Source: Castanea sativa
Lineage: Eukaryota > Streptophyta > Magnoliopsida > Fagales > Fagaceae
Reading direction: 5' to 3'
Length of the DNA: 64,000 nucleotides
Assembly: GCF_040712315.1 (NCBI RefSeq)
Contig: NC_134016.1
Span: 48,858,986-48,922,985 of the forward strand
The stretch's first letter is position 1. The number at the start of each line of letters is the position of its first letter. A program made the position numbers and the translations under genes. The notes under the pieces were generated by a model. The model saw nothing but the letters and a program-made list of their open reading frames with translations, ran no database searches and was not told the DNA's origin. Below are positions 32,698-44,420 of this stretch, in pieces.

Positions 32698-34859
32698 GCA
32701 TTAGACCATGTCCATGCATAAGTATTAGACCATGTCCATGCATCAATTCTTCCTAATATTGTGACTTTGGTTGGGTGTTCACTTTTGTTGTCATTTTAGC
32801 ATGTTTCTTTTCAAGTTTATTTTTGTACTTACTGTTTATGTTGATCTTACTTTACATGTTCTGTTTTTTAGTGTGTTGAAAAATTCAAAAACCCATAAAA
32901 ATTGAAAAATCTCCAAAAAGTTTGATCGCTCGTGTTGTGTATATCACATGTGAGTTTGGCCTAGTACCTTTATACCAATGGCGTAGTGCATTTACGAGCT
33001 TAGTTTGTTTTGTATGCATATCTATCTGTGTGGGAAAAATCTTGAAATCTATGTGTGATTGTTGTAAATCAATCTTCAAACTTGTCATGAATGATTAGTC
33101 AATAGTCTTGATGGTTTTGATATATGCATAGACTTGTGCCTATATATTTTCCTACATTTGTATGTTTTTGCTTTATAGCTCAACAAATGTCAAATCTCGA
33201 AAAGAGAAAATGAGCTGCAAAAGCCATCACACATACTAGTATTTGACTAGGAAAAAGGAAAAGCGACTTGTATTGAAATGTATGGTGCCTCAAAAAGCCA
33301 AAGGCTTACCCACAAAAATAAAATATCAAAAATTCAGGCATCGATCTCAAAATGAGATTTATTGTTCAAGAATGATTAAATGTTATGATTTGTATAGAAG
33401 CCAAATGAAAAGCTTTAAAGAGATGTAATCATTTTCTTGTGGGAGATCAGATTTGTTCATTTCTATAATTGAGATAGACCACTTGACTTAGTATTAGTTA
33501 TGTATGACTTGATTGAATTGATCACTGAAGCTTCACTCTAGACTAAGGACTATTTCACATTTGATTCTCACACACAACACACAAGACTTTGTTCAACAAA
33601 TGCTTATTTCATTTATGTGATTGTACGTGGTCAAGTGTGATGTGTATACTCAATTGCTTGTTAATCAAACTCAAAAAGATTTTTGAGTATTTTATATGTT
33701 TTTGAAAATGTTTTTATGCTTTTGTGTTTTGAGTTTTTGTTCAAAATTGCATTTTCATGTTTTTCATTAAAAAAAAAAACTCCTTCAAAGGCATTTTTGC
33801 TAGAAACTCGCAACTAAGCTCTTCCCACAAAAATGGGTTAAGGCAAAATATTGAAAATACAAAATTCAAACAGAAACTTTTGCAACTGTCTTGCAACTGT
33901 TTTGTGAGTAGTGTCTCCCCGCGAAAAGTTTTGTGCTTTAGATGTATTTTTCACGAGTAACTTTGCGAGAAGCTAACTCGCGAAAAATGTGCGTATTCAG
34001 TTTTAAAGGGCTGATGTAGACAGTTTTTCAAAATCACTTGTTTTTCCCTCACTTCATCTCCCACAAGCCTTAAACAACCCAAAACCTAATTTCACTTAAA
34101 AACCCAACCAAAACTCAAGTCCAATTGTTTCAAAATCATCTCTAAGGTTTGTTTCTACAATATTTTCTTTCTATTTACTTGGATTATGCCTTAGATTCTA
34201 GTTTTTTCTAAGTTGGGATCATTTTTGAAAAAGGGTTGGGAACTTTAAATTTTGTGAAAATTTTTCCAATTTCTTGATTGGGCTTTGTCCCATTTGATTT
34301 GTTTGTGTTTGTGTTGACCAAATTGTGGCATTTTAACATGTATTTAGGCAAGTTTCACTTATGTTCATGCATTGCCCACATGTTAGTTCTATAGGTGCAT
34401 ACCATGTGTTTGATAAAATGCCTAAATAGCATTTTGATGTTGTTTTGGACTTCATTGAGTTCCAAATTTTGGGGATTGTCATGATTGGACTCGTTTATCA
34501 TGTCTTGATCATTGGGTGTGTGTTTTATACACTTTAACCCAAATGTGCTTAGTCATGCCCCGCACATGCATCACATATGCACACACTTGTCACTTGTCAT
34601 GTTTTTGGATTTCAATCATGCTAGACCTATGCTATTACATGTTTAGCACTTTTTAACATGAGTATGTGACTGTGTTTTTTTTTCCTTTTAGGACTTTGTG
34701 CTTATCTTTATGAACTAACTTGGTACTAATCAAGTTTGTGTGCTTGTGTTTAGTGTTTTTGCACTTGTTTCTTTGTGTTTTGTGTCTGTTTTTGCATATT
34801 TCTCCTACTAAGCACTCTGCCACCAAGAAATCCTCAAAGCGTCCATGCAAGGACTTAAA
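32698..34859. other. Non-coding internal part of the retroelement
   Basis: A long AT-rich stretch between the gag remnant and the second ORF holds only short frames. It includes TCGCGA/GCGAAA words (33900-34000) resembling those in the LTR family. No domain was recognised. Confidence 0.5.
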
Positions 34860-35920
34860 GAATTTCTGAACCATTGAGGTAGACATGGCCTACAATGACT
34901 GCTACAAAAGTGCAACGATCATCATGGAAAGGGTTGTAAGGATGGAAACCCTTGAAAGCACTGTCATACCTTAAGTGTTCAAGGAAAGAACTTGAACAAA
35001 GTTGTTGAATCCAAGTGGAAATGTCTATGTTGAACTTATAAGGGAATTCTTCACTAATGCTACTGTGGAAGGAGATGACATCAAATGTTGGGTGAGACAA
35101 AAAGAATTCATTATCACAAGGGATTCCATTCAAGAGTTCTTAGAAGTTCATCCACCATCCCAAACAATCTCCATACAATATGATGATAGATTGGACTCTC
35201 TTGAGCGAATGGTAGAGCTCCTCGGTGGCTCTCTCAAAAAGAGGTTCATGAACACCATTCCCTTCAACATGGAGATGAGGACATTGGCTTATGTAATGAT
35301 CCACAACCTCTACCAGGTGACGAACTTGACAACATTGTCCGCACCAAGAACTATTTTCCTGTATGATCTCTTCACACATAAGGAGATCAACATATGCGGA
35401 CATATATACTTCCTCCTCACCGAAAGCATCAAAAAGAGGAACTCAAGGACAAAATTGCCATTCCCAAGTCTCATTATGGGTCTCATAACAAAGACAAGGC
35501 TGAATATTCCAAGCGGCCTTACCATCGTGCAAAAAGACTATCCCATTGGTGCTTATACGGTACCTCGAAGCTAAGCCCACATCACCGGATCAAAAAACCA
35601 GCATTTCTCAAATCTTAAGGGAGAATGTTGAGGAAGAAGGTGGCAACACGGAGGAAGAGATTGATAGATTTACCTCAGCCCCGGAGGGCTCTGCACAATC
35701 ATCTTCCTAAGCACAAGCACGGGGAGATCGTCTTGATTGTCTCATTGCCAGGGTTGAGTAGATGTATGGTATGCTAGAATCCCATGTGCAGCACACCATG
35801 GATTAGTTTACATATGTCAAAGGCTAGATTAATGTGCTATCGTCTCAAATTGAAGACATGATGACGGAGCAGTGGCAGCAACAAGACGGATCCGACTCAG
35901 AATCTGACCAATTCTAGCTC
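34860..35920 (+). pseudogene. Second retroelement ORF (putative plant transposon protein type), decayed
   Basis: The longest intact segment is 35002-35574 (190 residues: NVYVELIREFFTNATVEGDD, KCWVRQKEFIITRDSIQEFL, FMNTIPFNMEMRTLAYVMIH). It resembles the domain found in many plant retroelement ORFs under the name putative plant transposon protein; its biochemical role is unknown. Further homologous reading to about 35920 (EDMMTEQWQQQDGSDSESD) is interrupted by stops (TAA, TAG). No promoter or intact start context was seen. Confidence 0.6.
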
Positions 35921-36652
35921 CTTTGGCCATTCCGGTCAAAAAGGTGGAGAAAGTTTTGAAGGGGAGTTGCACAGTTTGAGGGGGAGTATAGCATAGCATA
36001 TCATAGATATTGGTTCATTTTGGTGGCCTAGTGGTCTTACTTTATTTTTACCTTTATAGTTTTTATAACTCTTGGTTATTTAGTTATTTACATTGCTTTC
36101 TTTTAAAGCGTTTAAGTACTTTGGTTTAAAACCTTTTAGTTTATATTCAGTACTTTGTTTATTTATCCTTGCTTTGTAGCATTTTTTTAAGTACTTTTAG
36201 ATTTTGTTGCATTATCTTTAATACTACATACTTGTTCCTTTGTTGGATCTTGTATCCTTAATGCAAATACTTTGGTGTTTTGCATTGGTTATGTGTTGGA
36301 CATGCATACATCCTTACTCTATTGTGCTTTATTGGTTGCATGTTTTGATGATCATTTGTTTTGTTATGTGATCATTGTAGTCATTCCTATATGACTGTTT
36401 TGGTGTATGATCAAGTTGCTCACATGTTTCTCATCATGTTTACTTGATCGCAATTTACTTGTTACATTATACTTGTCTTTTTATCACTTGATTTACCTTG
36501 AAGGTCTAATGTGTTTTGTGCAAGTGTTTCAAGTTACAGGTACATATGTTCCAAGTTCATCTTAGATTTTAGATTTAGGTGTGAGTGAGTTTTACCATTG
36601 TTCCCAAACTCACGTTTAAGTGTGTTATAGGATGTTTTGTCATGGAATAGCC

Positions 36653-36663
36653 AAAGGGGGAAA
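36653..36663 (+). other. Polypurine tract of the retroelement
   Basis: AAAGGGGGAAA lies directly before the TG of the 3' LTR, the expected site for plus-strand priming in LTR retrotransposition. Confidence 0.75.
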
Positions 36664-36664
36664 T

Positions 36665-37728
36665 TGTAAAGTTGTGATTTACAACTATGTTTTATGTTGG
36701 TTTTATTCCATGATAAAAAGTATTGTATTTTCTTTAATTTGTTCCTTGTATTTTGTGGAATTTTATTGTATTGGGTTTAGTATTAAGTCGGTGAAGAATC
36801 GAGTATGAATTGAAGAACAAATGGATTTCGCGAGAAGCTAACCTGCGAAATAGCCACGTGAGAAGCACATGTTGGAAGTTGAAGAGTCGCGCCAGCCTGG
36901 AGGATTTCGTGAGTGTCTTATGGGTAAGGCCTTCTCACGAGATACCCGCGAAACTCTCTGCCTAGAGGATTTTTAAGTGTGACTTTCTTATCCCTCACCC
37001 ATACTATATATACCCTCATTACCCATAAAAGTATGAGAGGTCATTTAGAGAGAAAAACCCTAGATAGGTTTTCTACAACACACACACCCATCTTTTAGAG
37101 AGAGAGCTACTCATCTTTAGTGAGAAATCATTGTAGCCTCTTCTTTTTCCCTCTCCCATTGTCATACCTTGAGGGAAGATTTGTACCTAAACACAACCCA
37201 CGCCGTTTCAGAGTTTAGAAAGTGTTTTGGAGCTTGGGAAGCTTTGGGGATTTGCCAAAAGAAGTCGGTGAGGCTTGGCGGATGCAATCGGGCGTATTGT
37301 GGGATCCGGAAAGCTAGACAAGACATGGTTCCGAGAAGCCTTGTTGGAGTAGGAGCTTGGAGGGCTTAGGTGCATTGGGTAGATTAGGCTTGGAGGGTCT
37401 CTTGCTATTCGTGTATCCCAACTTATTGTTTAGTGGATCAATTTACCTCTTGGAGAGCGACGGAGAGGTTTTCGCCGAGTTCTTTGGTTTCCTCTTAGAT
37501 AATACATCGGCATGTTATCTTATGTTTGCATCTTTCTTCCCTTACTCTTATACTTTACTTTTATTGTCTGTTGTTCATGTTTATGCACTAGAGTAGTATC
37601 GATTCATTGTGCACATTTACTCTTGTTTCCACACTTTGATTAAGTAAGAGTAAAAGCAATCTAGCCGTAATCTTTTAATTGGGGGTCTAAACAAGCTCTT
37701 GTGTTTTTAACACAAATCCGAGTTTTAA
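36665..37728 (+). mobile_element. 3' LTR of the truncated retroelement (1064 bp)
   Basis: It begins TGTAAAGTTGTGATTTACAAC and ends near CAAATCCGAGTTTTAA, where relatives end in CA, so the terminus is mutated or nibbled. Its length equals the solo LTR at 54438-55501 (1064 bp). A TATA-like ACTATATATACCC lies near 37005. Confidence 0.85.
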
Positions 37729-37950
37729 TATATCATATGATACTGACAACTATGGCTATGATTGTGAAATCATGATGTTAAGTGTGAGAAAGTAGACAAA
37801 AAGGGGAAGAAATCATGGATAGAGTAGAAACTAGCATGAGTAGATATTAATATATTTCACAAAACATTTGCATCAATTGCAAAGCAATGATGCTTATTCA
37901 ACAAACATCATACATAAGTTTCCTCCGAAAAGGAATTTTAAAATAAAGTT

Positions 37951-38253
37951 CTAACAAACACAGCTGTCGTGTACACTAGCCGAGACATCTTTGTACTCTC
38001 TAGTAATGGACCTAATGGTGAAGGAATCATATACCTCTCCATCTCTACTCTTCTTGTACTCAAAGAGGAGAGAAAAGCGATTGAATGCTGTCATTTTGAC
38101 GAATCCCCTGTCAGCATCTCAGTATAAACTCCAATTGAGTATTGTGTCAAAGAATGTTCCTAAGTAGTGCCCTCCAACTCCAACAACAACAACATGGGTG
38201 GTTCTATTCATGGTACCCGAATAATGGGATTCTTTTGATTTAACACATACATT
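37951..38253 (-). pseudogene. Fossil of a third purple acid phosphatase: last exon only
   Basis: The minus strand reads [38 protein letters not shown], and then VYDSFTIRSITREYKDVSA before VHDSCV and TAG at 37951. It aligns along exon 12 of the two intact PAP genes. An in-frame TGA at 38119-38121 follows NWSLY, a short insertion (ITR/RSI) is present, and the GTAG acceptor is degraded. Sequence upstream of the exon is not PAP intron but an LTR fragment, so exons 1-11 are gone. The 3' UTR continues to the retroelement at 37728. Confidence 0.9.
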
Positions 38254-38394
38254 TAGCTGTAATACTACTATTGGGATACACGCTTTTGTGAAGTTGACGC
38301 AACTTCTTGTATGCCTTAGAGTTATGTACCAAGATGCTTGTAGATCTTCAAGTATGGATTAAATAATTTTGCACCAAACAACAACAATCAAGTT

Positions 38395-38665
38395 TATGTG
38401 CAGTTAGTCACGGATTGAGAATTCATGCAAATGAGAAGTCTCTACAAGATCAAATATAATTGGAGATTAAAGTAAATGTTCAACTGTAAGTTGGTATTTT
38501 GGAATAGGTCGGGTAGTGGTAATATTCATTATACTTGTAACCATTTTTTCTTAATTAGTGGATCTTTAGGGAGTGGTGACTTGAAATTCACTTAGTGAGG
38601 TTTTTTTTTTGTGAAGGTTTTTCACATTCGACAACAAATTACCGTGTCAAGCTTAACATCAATAA
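38395..38665 (+). mobile_element. Fragment of the TGTTAGGACATATG LTR family
   Basis: Words TTAGTCACGGATTGAGA, GTTCAACTGTAAGTTGGTAT, CTTGTAACC, GGGAGTGGTGACTT and CAAATTACCGTGTCAA align in order with about 30045-30275 of the LTR at 29374-30412. The first half and the very end are missing. It replaces the upstream part of the PAP fossil. Confidence 0.7.
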
Positions 38666-39014
38666 TACCTGACTTGCACTATGTGTCTAAATTGATGTGG
38701 GGATCATACCATAATTATTTACTTAAGTTTATGCCATGTATATACTTAAGTTTTTTAATCTTTGTGCCACATGAGTACAAAATACTAAAAATTTAATATT
38801 AATGAATTATCAAATTTAAAAATAGAAATCACATATAATCAATAAAAATCATCACAGATTTTATCTTATTAAAAATTAGAATTTTTTTTTCGTAAGTAGT
38901 ATTAAATTTATGTAAGAATTTTAATGTAATTAATTATGTTTACTTTAAAAAAATAATTTAACTAATTATTTATACGTATGTATGTGTTACATACTTTTTA
39001 AAAAAATAATAATT

Positions 39015-39528
39015 TGACTAATTATATATATTAATAGGTAAAGTTTAGAGAAAGTTCAATTAGAATCCAATTTTGTGTCATATGTTTAAATTTATGTGGG
39101 GACCATACCATAATATGTGGTTACTTTAAAAAATTTGACTAATAATTTGAATAATTATTTATATTTTTATAATTAAAATTGTATTCAATTTTAAATACAT
39201 TCATGCGTTTGCATGAGTTACATGCTAGTATATATATATAAAGCTAAAACTGGGAGAAATTTCAATTAAATATCAAATTAAAGTATAATTTGATGCCAAG
39301 TTTCCCATCCAAATCTCTTAATTTTTGTGCAACTATTTACTGCACCATAAAGTCAAATTTTAACCTTCCTCATTTTTTGTGTCAAATGAGTCATTGAGTG
39401 AGAGCCATAAAATCAAAATCTGTAAACTAAAAAACAAAAATCACCTTTATTGTTGTTGTTGTTGTGGTTGGAAAAACTAAAATTGAGAATTTCATAGGAA
39501 ACAATTTAAATGACTTCTTTTTTCATTT

Positions 39529-39589
<61 letters not shown>

Positions 39590-42500
39590 TACTTGTAGTT
39601 ATTTTAACTTTTCAAATATACAAACATTATATATATTATTTATAAACTTATAAATATTTAAATACACATTTTGTTATGCTTATTTGTAAATATATCTCAT
39701 GCATATGCATGAAGTTACAAGTTAGTTACATTTATGTTTATAACCATGCATGTCATTTTTTGCGTATGTATATATAAGGGAATAAAACATATAATTGTGG
39801 AAAATATGAAATTAAATGTCAATATAAACATAAACATGAACATAACTAAAATATGAATAAATATATAAGAAAATAATAAAAATGAAAACTATCCATTTTG
39901 TATTATGAGTAAGTAAATAATTATATTTACATGTTTTCACTAGAGTCAATATTTGGATTTATTATTTATAAGATTATTGTTAACTGGGGCCCCCAAATAA
40001 AATATTTTTGCTTTGCCACTGATTCACAACACAACTTTCAATGTCAATCACAATATCATTTTCTACACGATTGTTTTAAAAAAAAAATTTCAATCACAAA
40101 ATTAAACACATAATGCTTGATAATAAAAATATTGAAATTTTTCTTAATGATAGTTGGCATTTTTTTTCTTCTAAACATTGTGATACAAACGTACCTTGCA
40201 ATAAAAATAATCAAAACCAAAGGGCTAGCTTAATCCTTTAGATTTTAATTATTCATAATCTTTTAGAAAGTTTTAAACTATATATCTATATATATATAAA
40301 TATATCACTACTAAAATTTTGGAGTTTAGCAAATGCCAAAACAACAATTTTGTTTAAAAAAAAAAAAAACCAAAGCTATAATTAAAAATACCAAAAATAA
40401 TTCATGGTAAATTAGCAATTCTCTCAAAAACTTATATTGTTTGAAAATTGTGAATTTAAGCACCTTATATTGACCGACACAGAATTCTGTATAATTTCTT
40501 GTATTCTGTACTCTTTTTTTTGACATACATCGGCCTACTAATTTGCCCATTTTCATCATTCCCTCGCAACTCAATGACTCCTTTGAAAAGTTTGAACTAT
40601 TTTTTACACTAATCTCTACAACAGCTATGAGCAAAATTAATGAAAAAATATGTAGAGGAAAGCACCTTGAAATTAGCTTTGTTAAATGAATCTAACAGAT
40701 GCAGCTTAGCAATCTCTTCATTTTGGAGGGATTCTTGATTTTTCTCCAACTATATTCCGCCTAATGAGTAAGTTTAGGGTCGACACAATGCAAGCCCCTA
40801 GTGCTGTAACCTTCTAAGACAAACTTGTCATTAAGAGTTTCACACATAATACAATTGCAAATAGTATAGAAACTGACAAGAATATATAAAAACGATCAAG
40901 AAGCTTCTTTATGGAGTTTAAAATAAACATAAACATAAACATAAAAAAAAAAGATAATAAAATATTAGAAAGGAAAACTATACATTGTATATATGTAAAG
41001 CCAAAATTGAGGGAAAATCCAATTAGATTCCAAAATTGAAGTCTAATTCTATTCCATATGTCAATTTTTTTTTTTTTTTAAAAAAATTTGGATTGAGTAT
41101 TTGTCACTCACTAGTACGTATGTAATGAATTGTAGTAGTGCTACTGATATTAGTTTGATATTAAACATATAAGACATTAGTTCGACTAGGACATTTATAG
41201 GTACTAAAATGGTTTTTTCCTAATATTTTTATGATATTGGCTACCCTAAGTTTCTCATTACAATACTATTATATATATACTTTTGAAAATTACTATTGGA
41301 TACTACATATACAATATCAATTCAGAATTATTGTCTGTGAAATTCTACTAAATACGACACAGAATAAATTGATCTAATAGTATCTCCTAAATTGTATGAG
41401 GATAGGTGCATGAGATTGCTCAGCTCATTTATAATTTATCTTCACATACAAAGTATATGTATAGAAATAGTATAAAAAATATACTTATTAGTTTAGTGAA
41501 AAAATAAAAGCAAAATCTAAACAATTTAATTTGTATGAAAAGCTAACAAAAGCAAAATCCAATTTTAAATCAAATTGAATTTTCTCTAAGTTTTGGTTAT
41601 ATATATAGTAATGGTCCGTATAGAGTAATCATATATTACATAAGTGGCTTATAAATTTGAATTATTTTTATTTACTCAAAAAATGGCTCATAAATATAAA
41701 ACCATTCAAACTCTTTCTTTCTCTAATTTTATATATAGAGTTAGATATATGATTAGGTTTTTTTTATGGTTTATTTATATTGGATTTCTCATTTTCTACA
41801 CTGAATTAACTTACTTGACACAAAAATTGAAAAATTTAGATTATATAGGACATGTGGCACAAAATTAAACTCTAATTAAAATGTTTTTTTTTTTTTTACA
41901 TTGAATTAACTTCTTACTTGGAAAAAAAATTAAAAATATAGATTAGATGGGACACGTGGCGCAAATTTAAACTCTAATTAAATTCCAATTTGAAATCTAA
42001 TTGAGTTTTCTCTTAGTTTCGGCTTTTAATATATATATATATAAAGCTTAGAGAAAACTAGTTAAATTCTACAATTGAAGTCGAATTTTATGCCACGTGT
42101 TTTAAATTATTTATTTTTAGAGAGTTTTATTTCTTAATTTTGGAGCCAAATGTGGGACCACATTATAAATATTCATTTAAGTGAGTTATTGAGTACAAAA
42201 TTCAAAGAGTCTAGAATTAATGAACTAAAAAAAAAAAAAAAAAGTGCTTCACAATATCAAAAATTAAGAATTAATAAAAAAAAATTTAAAAATATATGGA
42301 CAATTTACATTTCTCCCTAATAATATTCTTACAAGCTTTTTTTAAAGAGTTAACAAAATATAAGAATGACTATATTGTAATGGTATTTAAATTATATATA
42401 TATATAAAAGAATTTTATTATGTATCTTAATGTATTTTTTTAAGTATATTCATACATATGTATGGGGTTACAAGCTAGTATGTATATTTTGCCAAAGCTT

Positions 42501-42744
42501 AAAGAAAATCCAGTTAGATTTTAATTGGATTCTTAATTTTACGCCACATGTCCTATTTAATTTTTAATTTTGTGTCAAGTGAATTATTGAGTGTAAAAAT
42601 TGAAGAGTCCAAACTCAATTAGATTCTAAATTGGATTTCAATTGGAGTCAAATTTTTCACCACGTGCATCTAAGTTTTAAATTTTTATGGCAAGTAAATA
42701 ATTGAGTGCGAAAATTGAAGAGTCTAAAACCAATTAAATTCTAA

Positions 42745-42783
<39 letters not shown>

Positions 42784-43534
42784 CACCATGACATATTTTA
42801 AAAATGTATGGTTTAAAAAAAAATGTAAGCTAATAGCACGTATAATTTGAACATTTTCTTTAAAAAATGTATAATTTGAACCCATGTATATGCATGAGGC
42901 TACACACTAGTCTACATATATGTGTGTATGTGCATATATATATGCTTTTTTAAACTAAAGTTTAGAGAAAATTTAATTAGAATCAAATTGAATTTTGCAT
43001 TTGTTAGCTTTTCATACAAATTAATTATTTTTATTTTTGCTGTTATTTTTTCTTTGTTCTAATGAGCATATCTTTTTATACTATTTCTATCTAGATATAT
43101 TGTATGCGAAGATATTGAACATAATAAATTGTAATTGAATTGAACGATTTCATACACCTATCTTCATTCAATTTAGAAGATACTATTTGACAAATTTATT
43201 ATTTTTATTTTGTGTTGTATTTAGTAAAATTTTACATACAATAATTGTGAATTAATATTGTAAATGTAGTATAAAATAGTGATTTTCAAATTATATACGT
43301 AATAGAAATGTAATGAGAAACTTGGCGTAACCAGTAACATGAAAATTACAAAGAAAAGCTATTTTAGTACATCCAAATGTCTTGGTCGAACTATTTTTTA
43401 TATGTTTAATAACTCAAACCAACATCAATTACGCCACTACAATTCATTATTCTCGTGCATAAGCATGAGTTACATTTAGAAATGTATGGTTTAAAAAAGA
43501 TGTAAGCTAATACCATATGTATAATTTGAACTTT

Positions 43535-43584
<50 letters not shown>

Positions 43585-43649
43585 TAAACCATGTAATTGT
43601 GATTATTTTTAATTGTATCTGTGCATATGTATGGGCGGTTACACACTAG
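39015..43649. repeat. Cluster of TA-rich, Helitron-like repeat copies
   Basis: Related segments begin with TA runs then AAAGCTTAGAGAAAA or AAGTTTAGAGAAA (near 39030, 39240, 40990, 42040, 42495, 42955), run through CCAATTAGA-type and GCCACGTG-type words, and finish with a palindromic CATATGCATG-type hairpin, TTACA and CTAGT. Such ends stop at 39228, 42478, 42910 and 43649, with a TTAG variant at 39725. A hairpin then CTRR followed by T fits Helitron 3' ends. No Rep/helicase gene is present. TA microsatellites lie at about 39536-39590, 42749-42778 and 43541-43579. Superfamily assignment is tentative. Confidence 0.5.
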
Positions 43650-44420
43650 TTTAAGGAAAGTTCTCACACCACTCTCATGAAAAATATAAAAACCTTTTCT
43701 CTTTTTTTTTTTTTCCTCATTAAAGTTGATCCTCCATGCATTTTATTAAAAATAAACCATTTAAGACTAAGAATGAACCGCGCGAATTGTCTGAAGTTTA
43801 CTCAAAAGTGGGGCATGAACGTAGACTAAAATTTGAAGATGCCAATTGTAGGCGTTCAAAACTGGTGGGGACATATATTATTATTGTGGACACACAGTTA
43901 TAACTTACAGGACGCCCCAAGTGGGTTAAAATTCTAAAAATAAATATTTTTGAACTTTACTTGAAAATTATGATTTTTGCAAAACATAAGGAATCCCCAC
44001 TTTTTTTGGTGGGAAATAATGCAAAAAAAAGCTATTTTATTTATTAATAACTCCATGGATAAAAGAAATAGTCTAATTTCTACTGAGGATAAGTTTGGAG
44101 GTTAGGTTATGTCACGAGAAGTTTGAATAAATATTAAAAGTGGGGTAAGGATTTGTTGTAAACTAAGTTGCGATAACTCTTGCAAAATACACACATGTTA
44201 AGTGGCTATTTGGTGAAAAATCCAATCTTGACAATGAAATTTTCATTTAAATATAAGTCTGGATAGGTGTCTATTAAAAGCATTAACAAATGTACATTTT
44301 TGCAGAAATTGTTGCAAGTAATTAGTTTGTAGCAAATCTTTTCCCTTAAAAGTGTATGTTAATATCTGCTGAATGGTTTGTTCAATTTTTTAGCTTTTAA
44401 GGAAAAAAATTAAATTGATA
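43650..44420. other. Spacer without recognised feature
   Basis: AT-rich sequence; no gene, inverted repeat or known element was recognised. Confidence 0.5.

Larger units (their letters stand above)
31534..37728 (+). mobile_element. 5'-truncated LTR retroelement with two decayed ORFs and a 3' LTR
   Basis: Homology starts abruptly inside gag at 31534 and runs to the 3' LTR. The order is gag-like sequence (31534-32697), a long non-coding stretch, a second ORF near 34850-35950, a polypurine tract (36653-36663) and the LTR (36665-37728). No 5' LTR, reverse transcriptase or integrase was found. This organisation, with gag and an unrelated plant-transposon ORF but no pol, fits a large non-autonomous element mobilised in trans; that is inference. 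Confidence 0.75.
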
